NCBI GenBank assembly: GCA_003252395.1
Contig: QKEL01000012.1
Span: 62,001 to 126,000 of the forward strand
From: Spirochaetales bacterium
GTDB lineage: Bacteria > Spirochaetota > Spirochaetia > Treponematales > Treponemataceae
Direction of reading: 5' to 3'
Length of the DNA: 64,000 nucleotides
Each line of letters begins with the position of its first letter. The first letter of the stretch is position 1. A program made the translations under genes and the position numbers. Of this stretch, positions 41,307 through 51,694 are shown in pieces. The notes below the pieces were generated by a model. It ran no database searches, had not been told where the DNA came from, and worked only from the letters and a program-made list of their open reading frames with translations.

Positions 41307-43889
41307 ATGATCGTTAAAACAATGGAAGACCTGGATATACTCCTCGCGAAGGTTCGCGAGGCCCAGCTGCGGTACGCGGAGTTCCCCCAGGAACTCGTCG
41401 ACCTCATTTTCAGGCATGCGGCCCAGGCCGCGAACGAGAATAGGATACCGCTTGCCCGGCTTGCCGCGGAGGAAACCGGCATGGGCGTGTTCGAGGACAA
41501 GGTGATAAAAAACCACTTCGCGTCCGAGTTTATCTACAACAAGTACGTGGGCGAAAAGACCTGCGGGATCGTCGAGGAAGACAGCGCCGCGGGCATAATC
41601 AAGATCGCGGAGCCCATCGGGGTTATCGCGGGAGTCGTCCCCACGACGAACCCGACCTCGACCGCCATATTCAAGAGTCTCATCTCGCTGAAAACGAGGA
41701 ACGCGATCGTATTCTCCCCCCACCCCCGGGCGAAGAAGGCGACCATAGAGGCGGCGAGGATCGTGCTCGAGGCGGCGGTCAAGGCGGGAGCCCCGGAAAA
41801 TATAATCGGCTGGATAGACGAGCCGACGGTGGAGCTTTCAAACGCCCTGATGCGCCACCCGGAGGTGAACCTCATTCTCGCGACCGGGGGCCCCGGGATG
41901 GTTAAGGCGGCCTATTCATCGGGAAAGCCCGCGATCGGCGTGGGCGCGGGAAATACCCCGGCAATCCTCGACGAAACCTGCGGGCTCAAGATGGCCGTGA
42001 GCTCGGTCCTTCTCAGCAAGTCCTTCGATAACGGGGTAATCTGCGCGAGCGAACAGTCCGTCATCGTGGACGCGCGGATTTACGAGCAGGCGAAGGCGGA
42101 GTTCGCCTATCGGGGCGCCTACATCCTTTCGGCGGCGGAAAAGGACAAGGTCGCGAAGGTGCTCATGAAGGACGGGAAGATCAACGCGGACATCGTGGGC
42201 CAGAGCGCCGCGAAGATCGCCGCCATGGCGGGCATTGCCGTGGACGGCGCGACGAAGGTACTCATCGGCGAGATCGACGCGATTTCCCGCGAGGAGCCCT
42301 TCGCCCACGAAAAGCTTTCCCCGGTCCTCGCGATGCTCAAGGCGAATGATTTCGACGACGCGTGCCGGATCGCGAAGGAACAGATTACCCTCGAGGGAAT
42401 CGGGCATACGGCCGTCCTCTACACGGACGGCGCGAACCGCGACCGAATCAAGCGATACGGCGAACTGATGAATACCGGACGGGTACTCGTGAATATGCCT
42501 TCGAGCCAGGGCGCGATCGGCGACATCTACAACTTCAAGCTTGAGCCCTCGCTCACCCTCGGGTGCGGCAGCTGGGGCGGGAACGCGATAAGCGAGAACG
42601 TCGGGGTGAAGCACCTTTTGAACATCAAGACCGTCGCCGAGAGGAGGGAGAATATGCTGTGGTTCCGGGTACCCCCGAAGGTATATTTCAAGCAAAACGC
42701 GATCGCCGAGGGATTCAAGGACCTCGCCGGGAAGAAACGCGCCTTTATCGTGACCGATCGCTTCCTGCAGGAGGCCGGTTACGTCGCCAAGGTCGCCGCG
42801 GCCCTGGAGGCGGTCGGCGTTCAGAGCGAGGTATTCTCCGACGTGAAGCCCGACCCCGACCTCGCGACGATTCACAAGGGGCTCGATATCCTGAACGGCT
42901 ACAAACCGGACGTGATCGTCGCCCTGGGCGGCGGGAGCCCGATGGACGCCGCGAAGATCATGTGGCTCATGTACGAGCAGCCGATGATCCGCTTTAGCGA
43001 CCTGGCGATGCGCTTCATGGATATCCGCAAGCGTATCTATAAATTCCCGGAGACCGGCAAGAAGGCCTGCTTCGTGGCGGTGCCGACGACGAGCGGAACG
43101 GGTTCGGAGGTGACGCCCTTCGCGGTCGTGACCGACGAGAAGACCGGGACGAAATACCCGATCGCCGACTACTCGCTCACCCCGGACATGGCCGTTATCG
43201 ATACGGATTTCGTCATGGATATGCCGAAGAAGCTTACCGCCTACTCGGGAATCGACGCCCTCGTGCACGCGATCGAGGCGTACGTGTCGGTGCTCGCGAG
43301 CGACTACACGAACGGGCTCGCCCTCGAGTCCATCAAGATCATTTTCGAGTACCTGCCGAAGGCCTATGCCGAAGGCGCGGCGAATCCGCTGGCGCGGGAG
43401 AAGATGGCCTATGCCTCGACCATGGCGGGCATGGCCTTCGCGAACGCCTTCCTCGGAATTTGCCACTCCCTCGCGCACAAACTCGGCGCGCGGTTCGCCA
43501 TTCCCCACGGCCTCGCGAACGCCCTTCTCCTCAACGAGGTGATCCGGTTCAACGCGGTGGACGCGCCGGCCAAGCAGGCGGTCTTTGCCCAATACGAGTA
43601 CCCCCACGCGATAGAACGGTACGGACGAATCTCGGACTACCTCGGCCTCGGGGGAAAGACGGCGGATCAGAAGGTTGAGAAGCTCATCGCCGCGATAGAG
43701 GAACTCAAGCGGAAGGTCGACATTCCGGCGAGCATCCGCGAGGCGGGAGTGGACGAAGCGGCGTTCATGCAAGAGGCGGACGAGCTGGCCGTGCAGGCCT
43801 TCGACGACCAGTGCACCGGAGCGAACCCCCGGTTCCCCCTCGTGAAGGAACTCGCGGAGATTTACCGGAAGGCGTACGCCGGTTCCTGA
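41307..43889 (+). CDS. adhE: Bifunctional acetaldehyde-CoA/alcohol dehydrogenase
   Basis: 860 aa. Converts acetyl-CoA to ethanol in two NADH-dependent steps and regenerates NAD+ during fermentation. The N-terminal 440 residues are a CoA-acylating aldehyde dehydrogenase with the catalytic cysteine in SFDNGVICASEQSVIV. The C-terminal 400 are an iron alcohol dehydrogenase: GGGSPMDAAKIMWL, the metal residues in ICHSLAHKLGARFAIPHGLANALLL, and VPTTSGTGSEVTPFAVVTD. GGAAGGAG precedes the start. The full length matches that of spirosome-forming AdhE proteins. No interruption seen. Confidence 0.96.
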   Translation: MIVKTMEDLDILLAKVREAQLRYAEFPQELVDLIFRHAAQAANENRIPLARLAAEETGMGVFEDKVIKNHFASEFIYNKYVGEKTCGIVEEDSAAGIIKIAEPIGVIAGVVPTTNPTSTAIFKSLISLKTRNAIVFSPHPRAKKATIEAARIVLEAAVKAGAPENIIGWIDEPTVELSNALMRHPEVNLILATGGPGMVKAAYSSGKPAIGVGAGNTPAILDETCGLKMAVSSVLLSKSFDNGVICASEQSVIVDARIYEQAKAEFAYRGAYILSAAEKDKVAKVLMKDGKINADIVGQSAAKIAAMAGIAVDGATKVLIGEIDAISREEPFAHEKLSPVLAMLKANDFDDACRIAKEQITLEGIGHTAVLYTDGANRDRIKRYGELMNTGRVLVNMPSSQGAIGDIYNFKLEPSLTLGCGSWGGNAISENVGVKHLLNIKTVAERRENMLWFRVPPKVYFKQNAIAEGFKDLAGKKRAFIVTDRFLQEAGYVAKVAAALEAVGVQSEVFSDVKPDPDLATIHKGLDILNGYKPDVIVALGGGSPMDAAKIMWLMYEQPMIRFSDLAMRFMDIRKRIYKFPETGKKACFVAVPTTSGTGSEVTPFAVVTDEKTGTKYPIADYSLTPDMAVIDTDFVMDMPKKLTAYSGIDALVHAIEAYVSVLASDYTNGLALESIKIIFEYLPKAYAEGAANPLAREKMAYASTMAGMAFANAFLGICHSLAHKLGARFAIPHGLANALLLNEVIRFNAVDAPAKQAVFAQYEYPHAIERYGRISDYLGLGGKTADQKVEKLIAAIEELKRKVDIPASIREAGVDEAAFMQEADELAVQAFDDQCTGANPRFPLVKELAEIYRKAYAGS

Positions 43890-43911
43890 GACTTTTTAAC
43901 CCCGCGGCTTC

Positions 43912-46900
43912 CTACGCGTCGCCGCCTACTTCGCGCGCGCCGACGAACTCGCCCAGCGTTTCGGGACTTTCCCCGAGGGAACGCCTGAACCGTTCGAGGG
44001 TTTCCCCTTCGCGGCCCGCGTCGAGGCGGCCCTTCCAGGCCATATTGACGGCGCGATTGCGCCCGTTGCCCTTGGCGATATACATGCCCCGGTCGCTCAT
44101 CATGACCGTTTGTTCCAGGGAGAGCGCGCCGGGCGCGTCGGCGATGAAGGGGAGCGAGGCGTAGCCGACCGAGCAGGTTTTCGAGATAAACCCGCCGGAG
44201 CCCGTGGGAACGGAAACGGCCGCCACCGACTTCAGAACCTTTCGGGCGAAGCTATCGAGATACTCCGGCTTCGTGTTATTGAGTATTACCAGGAATTCCT
44301 CGCCGCCCCAGCGGATAATAAAGTCATCGGCGCGAACGAGCGACCGGAGGGCGTTTGATATCCCCACGAGCACTTCGTCGCCGACCGCGTGGCCCCATTC
44401 GTCGTTTACCGTTTTAAAGTGGTCAATGTCGACGAGAAACACCCCAAACACCGCGTCCTGTCCGGACTGGCTCCGGTGTTCCGCGCGTTCCCGGGCCCGA
44501 ACGATTTTTTGGATATGCCGCTCGGCTATGCCCACGACGTAGTTCAGGAAATACCGGCGGTTATTCAACTGCGTGAGCGGATCGATCAGGGTGAGCTCTT
44601 TCAGTTTCGCGTTGGCTTCGTTCAGTTCCCTGGTCCGTTCGTTGACCTTCTCTTCCATTCGGGAGTATAGCCGGGCGATTTCCGTGGAAATGGCCGCCTG
44701 GGCCGCGATGATTTCCAGAACGGCGAGCCGCGCGGCGTTGAAAACGCCCTCCGAAAGGTTGTTTTCGAGGTAGAGGAGCCCCCGAAAGGCGTTACGGCGC
44801 AGGATGGGCATGCAGAGAACCGACTTGACCCCGTATTGCCGAACGTAGGGGTCGTCGCGGAAAGGGCCCGAACCGGAGGCGTTGTCGAGCGCGAGGGTTT
44901 TCTTTCCCCGTTTGACGGCTTCCGCCAGGGCGAGGCAGAGGTCTTCGCTTTCTCCGAGAGGCGTCGAATTCACCAACTCGACGCATTCCGACGACGGCGT
45001 TTTCCGCGCTTCCACGGTGAGGCCCCGGCCGTCGTCGTTATCGAGAACGATGCATCCCTTTTGTGCCCCGGCGTTCTCCATGACGATTCCCATGAGGGTT
45101 ATGAGAAGCTGGTCCGCCTTGATCTCGCCGGATATCGCCTGGACCGACTTCGTGATCGAGCCGAGATCGAGCGAGCGGCTTGACCTGTGCGAGCCCGATG
45201 TAACGCTCCCGCCGGCCTCGTCGCCCCGGGCCGAGAACAGCAGGGGATACGCGCGTTCCATGAGCCTCGCCTTCCGAATCGCCCCCCACCGCTCGTACCG
45301 ATAGCGGGAATCCTGAAGAAAGGCCTTCGCGATGGCTTCGTCCCCGAAGCGGAGCCAAAAACGGCCCTCCAGCTCCTTGACGAGCGCCGCCATATGAGGA
45401 AAGTCGTCCGCGGCGATGGATGAGGCGGCCCGACGGTACAGCGCAAGGGTCGTTTCGAGGGGTTCCTTTCGATACGCCGAGAGCTCCGCCGAAACGAGGA
45501 GGAATTTGTGCTCGAAATTCTCCGGGCAACTGTCGGCCCATTTTTTCAGCGTGTCGAGGCATGCGTCGATCCTGGCGAAGGCCGCGTCCCGGTCTTCGGA
45601 TTCGCCCGATTCCAGCCGGTCTATCGACAGAAGGGCCCGTACCAGGTAATGGTCGGCGACGGGGAAATCGGTTCCCGAGGCGGAAATGACCCCTTCGGCC
45701 ATGTCGTTCCATTTCTCCGCCGCCTCGCGCTCTCCCGTGAGGTAATGGAAAAAGGCGTTAAATTGCGCGAAGCGGACCAAGAGGACCATGTGTTTCGTTT
45801 GGTGAATCTGCGCGAGCAGCTCGCCGTCCGAGCGGTCCCAGCCGGCTTCCGCTTGGTCTCCGGGCGGGGTTCGGAGTTTCCGAATCGCCTGCATGACGAG
45901 CTCGGCGAGCTTGAGCTGGATAAAGCCCCGGGATTCCGCGAGGGAAGTAACGGCGGCGGCGGTTTCGCGTTCGCATTCCTCCAGTCCAATGCCGGTCCAC
46001 GCCATGAGAAACGCGCGGTGGGAAAGCGCGTACATCGCGTGCTGCATATCCCCGTTCTCGAGCCCGGTACGGTACGAAAGCCCGTAGTATTCAAGGCTTT
46101 CGCGAAAGGGCCGGCGCATATGGGATACGTAGGTAAAGGAAAAGTAGACCGAGGGCCGCAGCCCCTCGGCCTTGAGCCGGTCAAGGAGCGTGAACGCGGC
46201 CTTGCCCAGCCGGTACCCCGTTTCGTACTCGCCGAGCATGGAGGCGACCATGATGCCCGCGTCGACCACGCATTTGCACGATTCCTGGGTCAGTCCCTTG
46301 GCGAGGGTGAGGTCTACCATGGCAAGGGTCGTGACGAGATACAGCTGATAATCGACCTGGATTGCCGCGGGTACGATTTGCGCCAGGAGCCGCATCGACA
46401 TCGCCGCGGCCGCGTCGCGCGTTTCGTCGAGGACGGGAAGGCTTTCGATCGGCGCGTGGGCGAGCGTTCCCATGATTCGGCCCAACCCGGCGCCGAGCGC
46501 GGCCCGCGTTTCCTCGTCGCTTTCCGGCAGCCGCACGGCGAAGAGGATGAGGATGCGCCGTATTTCGCCGATGGCCCCGTACAGGTTCCCGCCGAATTCG
46601 AGGATCCGCGAACGGACTATGGCAACGCGGGCCGAATCCAGCGGGCCCGCCGCCAGGGAGTCGGCCTCGGAAAGCGGGGACTGGGCGGAATCGGGATCGC
46701 CCGCGAGGAAGGCCGCTTCCGCCTGCCCGAGGGCGAGGGCGAAGCGGGTTTCCCGACGGCTTTCATCGCCGTCTCCGTTAAGGAGGTCCCTCCCCTTGCC
46801 GTAAAATTCCGCGGCCGTCCGAAACGCCGTGGCCCTCATGGCCCGATCTCCCGCCTGGCGGTTCAGCTCGGCGAGTTTCCGCCGTTCCCGGCCATCGACG

Positions 46901-49089
46901 GGCGTTATGCCCGCGTTCAGGTGGTTTACCAGCTCGATAAGGGTCCCTTCGGCCTTCCCGCTCTCGTAATCCGCGAGAAGCGCGGCGCCGATCCGCGCGC
47001 GGATATTCCGCATTTCCCCTTCGTCCGTTATGGAAAGGATAGCCTGCCGGAGGCGATCGTGCCGGAATTTAAACGTTATGCGCGAACCGGTAGCCTCGAG
47101 TTCCAATCGTTCCAGGGACAAGAGCCCGACTTCCCCGCCCAAGGGCACGATAATCTCGCGCTCCATGGCGGCGCGCAGTTCCGCCTCCAGGCTCGCCAGG
47201 GGCAGATTCCCGACGAGGGACAATAATCGCGCGTCGAAGGAGTCGCCGATGCATGCGGCGATTTTGAGCGCGGACAGGGCGTTCCCGGGCAAGTCACGGG
47301 TTTTCGCCACGAGAAAGTCGATAACGTTGGCGCCGAGTTCCGACCGCTCGATGGCGGCAATATCCCAATTCCAGCGATTGTCTTTCGGATCAAGGGCGAA
47401 CGCCCCCGTATCGCGGAGGGAGAGGAGGATTTCCTTGGCGTAAAAGGGGTTCCCGCCCGACTTCGCGTACAGCACCGCGGTAAGATCGCCGGTCGCCCCG
47501 GGGTCGCGCCTGAGGGAGTCGGATACGAGGAGATTCAGCGAGTCGAGGTCTAGGGGGCCAAGCCGAATCGAGACGGCGCCGGGGGAACGGAGCAATGAGT
47601 TGAGAGGGTGGCCTTCGGGAACCTCGTTCACCCGGTACGCGCCGACGACCAAAAGCCGCGGAACCGCGTTCTTTCCCGTAATAACCTGCAAAAATTCCAT
47701 GGAAGCCGCGTCGCACCACTGTAAATCGTCGAGGAATACGACCAAGGGCCGTTCTTCACGGGCGACCGCCGCGAGAAACTCCCACAAGGCCAGGGTAAGC
47801 CGGCGTTGAGAGGCCGCGGGTTCAAGGGTCGCGGGCGCCTCGGATTCGCCGAGAAGGCGCGATAACTCCGGCACGAGCTCGATTAACGGCGCCCGTACCG
47901 GGGCCAGGCGGGACCGGAGCGACTCGAGATCGGCTTCGCCCATCATGGAGAGCTCGGCTTCCAGTTCCCGAAAGGCCTGAAGGAAAACCCCGTACGGGAC
48001 GTTTCGCTCCAGTTGATTGCACTTGCCGGCGACGAAAACGGATTTGCTGAGCGCCACGGAGGCGTGAATTTCCCGTACCAGGGTCGTTTTCCCGACGCCC
48101 GGCTCGCCGGAAACCAAAAGGAGCCGCGAGGCGCCTTCGGTTACCTCGGCGAAGGTCCGTAGGAGTGACTCGGTTTCGGCCTTTCGCCCGTAGACCTTGC
48201 CCGGAAGGAAAAACCTGCCGTAGCCGTCGCTCTCGCAGAGCGTGAAGGGCGCGATCTCTCCCGCGGACGCGTATTCGTCCGCGCAGCGGCGCAAGTCCCT
48301 GGCGAGGCCGACGGCGCTCTGATACCGCTCGTCCTTGGCCTTGCGCAGAAGCTTCGCGACGATATCGCCCACCGGACCGGGCATTCCCGGAACGAGCTTC
48401 GCTAAGGGTGTGGGCTCTTTCGCGATATGGGCGTAAACGAGCTCCAGGTCGTCTTTTCCCGTGAAGGGCATCTGCCCCGAGAAAAGCCAGTACAAAACGG
48501 CGCCGAGGGAATAAAGATCGCTTCGGAAATCCACGCGACTGTTCAGCCGCCCGGTTTGCTCGGGGGCGACGCAGGACAGGGTGCCGACCAGCTCGCCCGA
48601 AACCTCGATCGCGACGCTTTCCTCGGAGAGCTCGGTGGCGAGGCCGAAGTCGATGAAGGTCGCCCCGACGGCCGCGGAATCGGTCAGGATATTGGAAGGG
48701 CAAATATCGCGGTGGATCACTCCCTTTTCATGGACGAGGGAGAGCGCATCGGCCATATTCACGGCAAGGGTAAGCTTTTCCCCGATACTCGCGCCCAATA
48801 CGTGCTCGTGACGGTCAAGGGCGATTCCCCGGGTGTCCTCGAAGACCATGGCGAGGGCGTTTCCCGCCGAGACGAGGTCGAGGGCCCGAACGCCTCCATG
48901 CCCCCCGACGAGCGCGGCGATCCGGTATTCGTTCCTGAATCGGGACAATTCAATCGCCGTGGGGTATTCCCGATTAAGGACCTTGCAAACTACGGGAAAG
49001 CCGTCATCCATTCGGCTTCCACGGTATACGACGCACTCCCCGCCTTCGCTCAAACGCTCGCCAATTACGTACCCATGGATTTCAATCAC
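43912..49089 (-). CDS. Ser/Thr kinase - AAA ATPase - TPR - GAF - GGDEF signalling protein
   Basis: 1725 aa. Residues 1-270: protein kinase with Lys36, HRDICPSN at 126 and DFG at 147, all needed for activity. About 300-700: AAA/STAND-type ATPase with Walker A GEPGVGKTT (328-336) and Walker B LVVFLDDLQW, as in PknK-like proteins. About 720-1330: helical repeats. About 1370-1500: GAF sensor. Last 190: GGDEF domain with intact GGEEF (1595-1599) and an inhibitory RxxD site (RADD) five residues before it. It should synthesise cyclic di-GMP under kinase/sensor control. The start codon is GTG with AAGGGG upstream. No membrane span. One of the largest genes in the window, with no obvious partner gene. 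Confidence 0.9.
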   Translation of the reverse strand: MIEIHGYVIGERLSEGGECVVYRGSRMDDGFPVVCKVLNREYPTAIELSRFRNEYRIAALVGGHGGVRALDLVSAGNALAMVFEDTRGIALDRHEHVLGASIGEKLTLAVNMADALSLVHEKGVIHRDICPSNILTDSAAVGATFIDFGLATELSEESVAIEVSGELVGTLSCVAPEQTGRLNSRVDFRSDLYSLGAVLYWLFSGQMPFTGKDDLELVYAHIAKEPTPLAKLVPGMPGPVGDIVAKLLRKAKDERYQSAVGLARDLRRCADEYASAGEIAPFTLCESDGYGRFFLPGKVYGRKAETESLLRTFAEVTEGASRLLLVSGEPGVGKTTLVREIHASVALSKSVFVAGKCNQLERNVPYGVFLQAFRELEAELSMMGEADLESLRSRLAPVRAPLIELVPELSRLLGESEAPATLEPAASQRRLTLALWEFLAAVAREERPLVVFLDDLQWCDAASMEFLQVITGKNAVPRLLVVGAYRVNEVPEGHPLNSLLRSPGAVSIRLGPLDLDSLNLLVSDSLRRDPGATGDLTAVLYAKSGGNPFYAKEILLSLRDTGAFALDPKDNRWNWDIAAIERSELGANVIDFLVAKTRDLPGNALSALKIAACIGDSFDARLLSLVGNLPLASLEAELRAAMEREIIVPLGGEVGLLSLERLELEATGSRITFKFRHDRLRQAILSITDEGEMRNIRARIGAALLADYESGKAEGTLIELVNHLNAGITPVDGRERRKLAELNRQAGDRAMRATAFRTAAEFYGKGRDLLNGDGDESRRETRFALALGQAEAAFLAGDPDSAQSPLSEADSLAAGPLDSARVAIVRSRILEFGGNLYGAIGEIRRILILFAVRLPESDEETRAALGAGLGRIMGTLAHAPIESLPVLDETRDAAAAMSMRLLAQIVPAAIQVDYQLYLVTTLAMVDLTLAKGLTQESCKCVVDAGIMVASMLGEYETGYRLGKAAFTLLDRLKAEGLRPSVYFSFTYVSHMRRPFRESLEYYGLSYRTGLENGDMQHAMYALSHRAFLMAWTGIGLEECERETAAAVTSLAESRGFIQLKLAELVMQAIRKLRTPPGDQAEAGWDRSDGELLAQIHQTKHMVLLVRFAQFNAFFHYLTGEREAAEKWNDMAEGVISASGTDFPVADHYLVRALLSIDRLESGESEDRDAAFARIDACLDTLKKWADSCPENFEHKFLLVSAELSAYRKEPLETTLALYRRAASSIAADDFPHMAALVKELEGRFWLRFGDEAIAKAFLQDSRYRYERWGAIRKARLMERAYPLLFSARGDEAGGSVTSGSHRSSRSLDLGSITKSVQAISGEIKADQLLITLMGIVMENAGAQKGCIVLDNDDGRGLTVEARKTPSSECVELVNSTPLGESEDLCLALAEAVKRGKKTLALDNASGSGPFRDDPYVRQYGVKSVLCMPILRRNAFRGLLYLENNLSEGVFNAARLAVLEIIAAQAAISTEIARLYSRMEEKVNERTRELNEANAKLKELTLIDPLTQLNNRRYFLNYVVGIAERHIQKIVRARERAEHRSQSGQDAVFGVFLVDIDHFKTVNDEWGHAVGDEVLVGISNALRSLVRADDFIIRWGGEEFLVILNNTKPEYLDSFARKVLKSVAAVSVPTGSGGFISKTCSVGYASLPFIADAPGALSLEQTVMMSDRGMYIAKGNGRNRAVNMAWKGRLDAGREGETLERFRRSLGESPETLGEFVGAREVGGDA

Positions 49090-49249
49090 TTTTTATTAAT
49101 CCCCTTATGTATCAAGTATATACGGGAAAACGAAATTTCACAGCATTATCGGAAAGCGCCAACGGAACGGCCGATGAAAATCATTCGTGGCATTCCGGCC
49201 GAAGCTCGCTTACACTTTTAGCGAGGCGAGGCGAAAGCGGGAGGCTCTC

Positions 49250-51583
49250 ATGGACATTATAGACAACGTTTTGGGAATGGTGGCGCGGCACTATAAGCTC
49301 GATTCCTTCATGCCGCGGCTCGAGGCCCTGAATAATCTCGGAAAGGGAAAGGGACTCGAGGTGCCCGACGAGCTCGTGGCCCTGAACGTTGATATGCTAT
49401 CGCGATCGCTCTATAACATCATGGCGATCCAGCCGAACAACGACTGGGTGTGGCCCTATTGGGCCGAGAAGCAATACGACGCGGCGGACAAGAGCTTTCT
49501 TCCCTCCTCGTACCTTTCCATAAACCTGACCCACCGGAACTGGACGGGCATTTCGAGCCCCCAATCGGACCGCGAGGCGATCGTGGATCCCCGGGGACTG
49601 GTCACGCCGCTATATGACGGCTGGTCCCTGGATTACTGGGTCAGGCGCGACGATACCGTGATCGTGCCCTCCCGATTGGACGCCGTGGACCAGCGCCTGG
49701 TGAACCGGTGCCCCGTCGTGAAAAGCACCTTCTACAAAAAAAACGTGAAGGTTATTTCCGAGGCGCTGATGCACGACGCCGACGGGGAAACCTACGTCGA
49801 GGTCTTCTACCGCGTGGAACCCTGGGAAAACGTGACCACGCGCATGTCCTTCTACCTGGCGATCCGCCCGTACAACCCGGAAAGCGTGATTCCCGTCACG
49901 TCAATCGAATACCTCGCGCGGGAGAACGCCTTTCGCGTGAACGGCACGGACTTCGTGTACCTCGACGAGACGCCCGACCGGGTGGTTTGCTCGAACCAGG
50001 ACGCGGGGGATTCTTTCTTCCGCATTAACCGGAAGGACGGGGACGGAACCGGGGATTCGCTTTCCGCCGCCGACCCGAGCGGCCTTTGCAACGCCTTCGC
50101 GGAGTTCACCCGCGACGTGGGGGCGAACACGCCCTTCGCCTTAAAGGCGGTGATTCCGCTCAAGGGAAAGCCGGTGAGCGAGCCGGTGGTGAAGGCGCGG
50201 TATTCCCGGGTCCGCGCCGACGCGGTGGACACGTGGACCCGGCGAAAGGACGGGTCGATTAGGGTGCGCACCCCCGATTCCCGGATAAACGAGGCCTTCG
50301 AGGCGAGCCTCAACAACGTGCTTATCCTGGTGGACAAGACGGAGGTGACGCCCGGCCCCTTCACGTACCACAAGATGTGGTTCAGGGACGCGGCCTATTC
50401 GGTGACCGCCCTGCTGAAATTGGGGTTCACCGCCGACGCGAAGCGGATTTTGGAGCATTACTTCAAAAAACAGACCGCGGACGGATATTTCGAGTCGCAA
50501 AACGGCGAGTGGGACTCGAACGGGCAGGTGCTGTGGACCGTTTGCCAGTATTACCGGTTCACGCGCGACCGGGCCTTTATCGAGGCCCATTACCAAAGCC
50601 TGGTAAAGGGCGCCGAATGGGTTTTCAAGACCCGGAAAAAGCACCGGAAAGACGACGGAGATCTCCATGCCGGGCTCTTGCCCCCCGGTTATTCGGCGGA
50701 ACATTTCGGGCCGTCCAATTACTATTATTGGGACGATTTTTGGGCGTACGGCGGCGTGCGCGACCTTATCGCGGTATCGCGAGAGATCGGCAAAAACGCG
50801 GACGCGCTGGAGCGGGAAAACGCGCTTTTCATGGAAGACATAGAGCGGTCGATCAAGCGGACGCAGGAGCGGCTCGGCGAGACCTATCTTCCCGCCTCGC
50901 CCTATCGGCGAAAGGACTGCAGCCTCATCGGAACGGTGGCGGCGCTGTACCCCCTTCAGATATTCAGGCCGGACCGGGAAGACATGAGGGCGACGCTGCG
51001 CCTGATCCGCAAGCAGTACATGGGATCGGGCGCCTTTTTCCACAAGCTCCTGCATTCGGGCTACAACGTGTACCTGACCGCCCAGATGGCCGAGTGCTAT
51101 CTCCTGCAGAAAGCGGCGCTGGCCCTGCCCATCCTGGACTGGATTCTCGACCACGCCACCGGCACCTGGACGTATCCGGAGGCCATTCACCCCGAAACGG
51201 GCGGCGGCTGCATGGGCGACGGACACCACGGCTGGGCAAGCTCGGAACTCGTGCACCTGATACGGAACCTCCTTTTCATGGAACGCGACGGCCGCCTTTC
51301 CTTCTTCCCGGTCATTCCCCAGCGGTGGCTCGATATCGGCAACGTGATTGCCGCCGAGAACGCGCCGAGCCATTTCGGTAAACTCAGTTTCACGCTGGCC
51401 AGCGAGGCCGAGAGCCTCCGTTTCGCCATGGAATCGGATTTCACCGCTCCCCCCGATTCGATAGAGATCAATATGCCGGTAAAGATCGCCCGGGTGGCCG
51501 TGAACGGCGAAGAGCGGGCCGTGGACGACCGCGCGGTACTGATCCCCTACGCGCCGAAAATAGAGGCGAGAATTTTCATTTAA
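49250..51583 (+). CDS. Six-hairpin glycosidase-like protein
   Basis: 777 aa. The N-terminal 330 residues are beta-rich (AIVDPRGLVTPLYDGWSLDYWVRRDDTV, YVEVFYRVEPWENVTTRMSFYLAIRPYNPES); from about 380 the sequence becomes an (alpha/alpha)6 toroid (MWFRDAAYSVTALLKLGFTADAKRILEHYFKKQTADGYFESQNGEWDSNGQVLWTVCQYYRFT, then GPSNYYYWDDFWAYGGVRDLI). Acidic residues in MWFRDAAY and YYWDDFW are candidate catalytic residues. The closest families are GH15/GH63/GH94-like, but I cannot choose among them. No signal peptide, so cytoplasmic. GGGAGG (49239-49244) supports the ATG at 49,250. Confidence 0.65.
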   Translation: MDIIDNVLGMVARHYKLDSFMPRLEALNNLGKGKGLEVPDELVALNVDMLSRSLYNIMAIQPNNDWVWPYWAEKQYDAADKSFLPSSYLSINLTHRNWTGISSPQSDREAIVDPRGLVTPLYDGWSLDYWVRRDDTVIVPSRLDAVDQRLVNRCPVVKSTFYKKNVKVISEALMHDADGETYVEVFYRVEPWENVTTRMSFYLAIRPYNPESVIPVTSIEYLARENAFRVNGTDFVYLDETPDRVVCSNQDAGDSFFRINRKDGDGTGDSLSAADPSGLCNAFAEFTRDVGANTPFALKAVIPLKGKPVSEPVVKARYSRVRADAVDTWTRRKDGSIRVRTPDSRINEAFEASLNNVLILVDKTEVTPGPFTYHKMWFRDAAYSVTALLKLGFTADAKRILEHYFKKQTADGYFESQNGEWDSNGQVLWTVCQYYRFTRDRAFIEAHYQSLVKGAEWVFKTRKKHRKDDGDLHAGLLPPGYSAEHFGPSNYYYWDDFWAYGGVRDLIAVSREIGKNADALERENALFMEDIERSIKRTQERLGETYLPASPYRRKDCSLIGTVAALYPLQIFRPDREDMRATLRLIRKQYMGSGAFFHKLLHSGYNVYLTAQMAECYLLQKAALALPILDWILDHATGTWTYPEAIHPETGGGCMGDGHHGWASSELVHLIRNLLFMERDGRLSFFPVIPQRWLDIGNVIAAENAPSHFGKLSFTLASEAESLRFAMESDFTAPPDSIEINMPVKIARVAVNGEERAVDDRAVLIPYAPKIEARIFI

Positions 51584-51633
51584 GCGCGCGCCCTTTTTTT
51601 TCCCCGCGTGTACCTTCCCGCCCGTCTCTTGAT

Positions 51634-51662
51634 TTGACAGCGGATTTTCCCGGTCCTACGCT
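51634..51662 (+). promoter_or_regulatory. Promoter of the cytidylate-kinase-like gene
   Basis: TTGACA (51634-51639), 17 bp, TACGCT (51657-51662). A leader of about 25 nt with AAGGAGG precedes the start at 51,695. Confidence 0.7.
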
Positions 51663-51694
51663 TGAAGGAGAGGCTGATTTGAAGGAGGCGAAAC

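Noticed and set aside
41916..43772. 618-codon open frame antisense to adhE
   Set aside because: It mirrors the codon bias of a GC-rich gene, has no family resemblance or ribosome binding site, and adhE is unambiguous.
45508..47226. 572-codon plus-strand frame inside the signalling gene
   Set aside because: Arg/Gly/Glu-rich low-complexity translation typical of an antisense shadow; the minus-strand protein has intact domains throughout.
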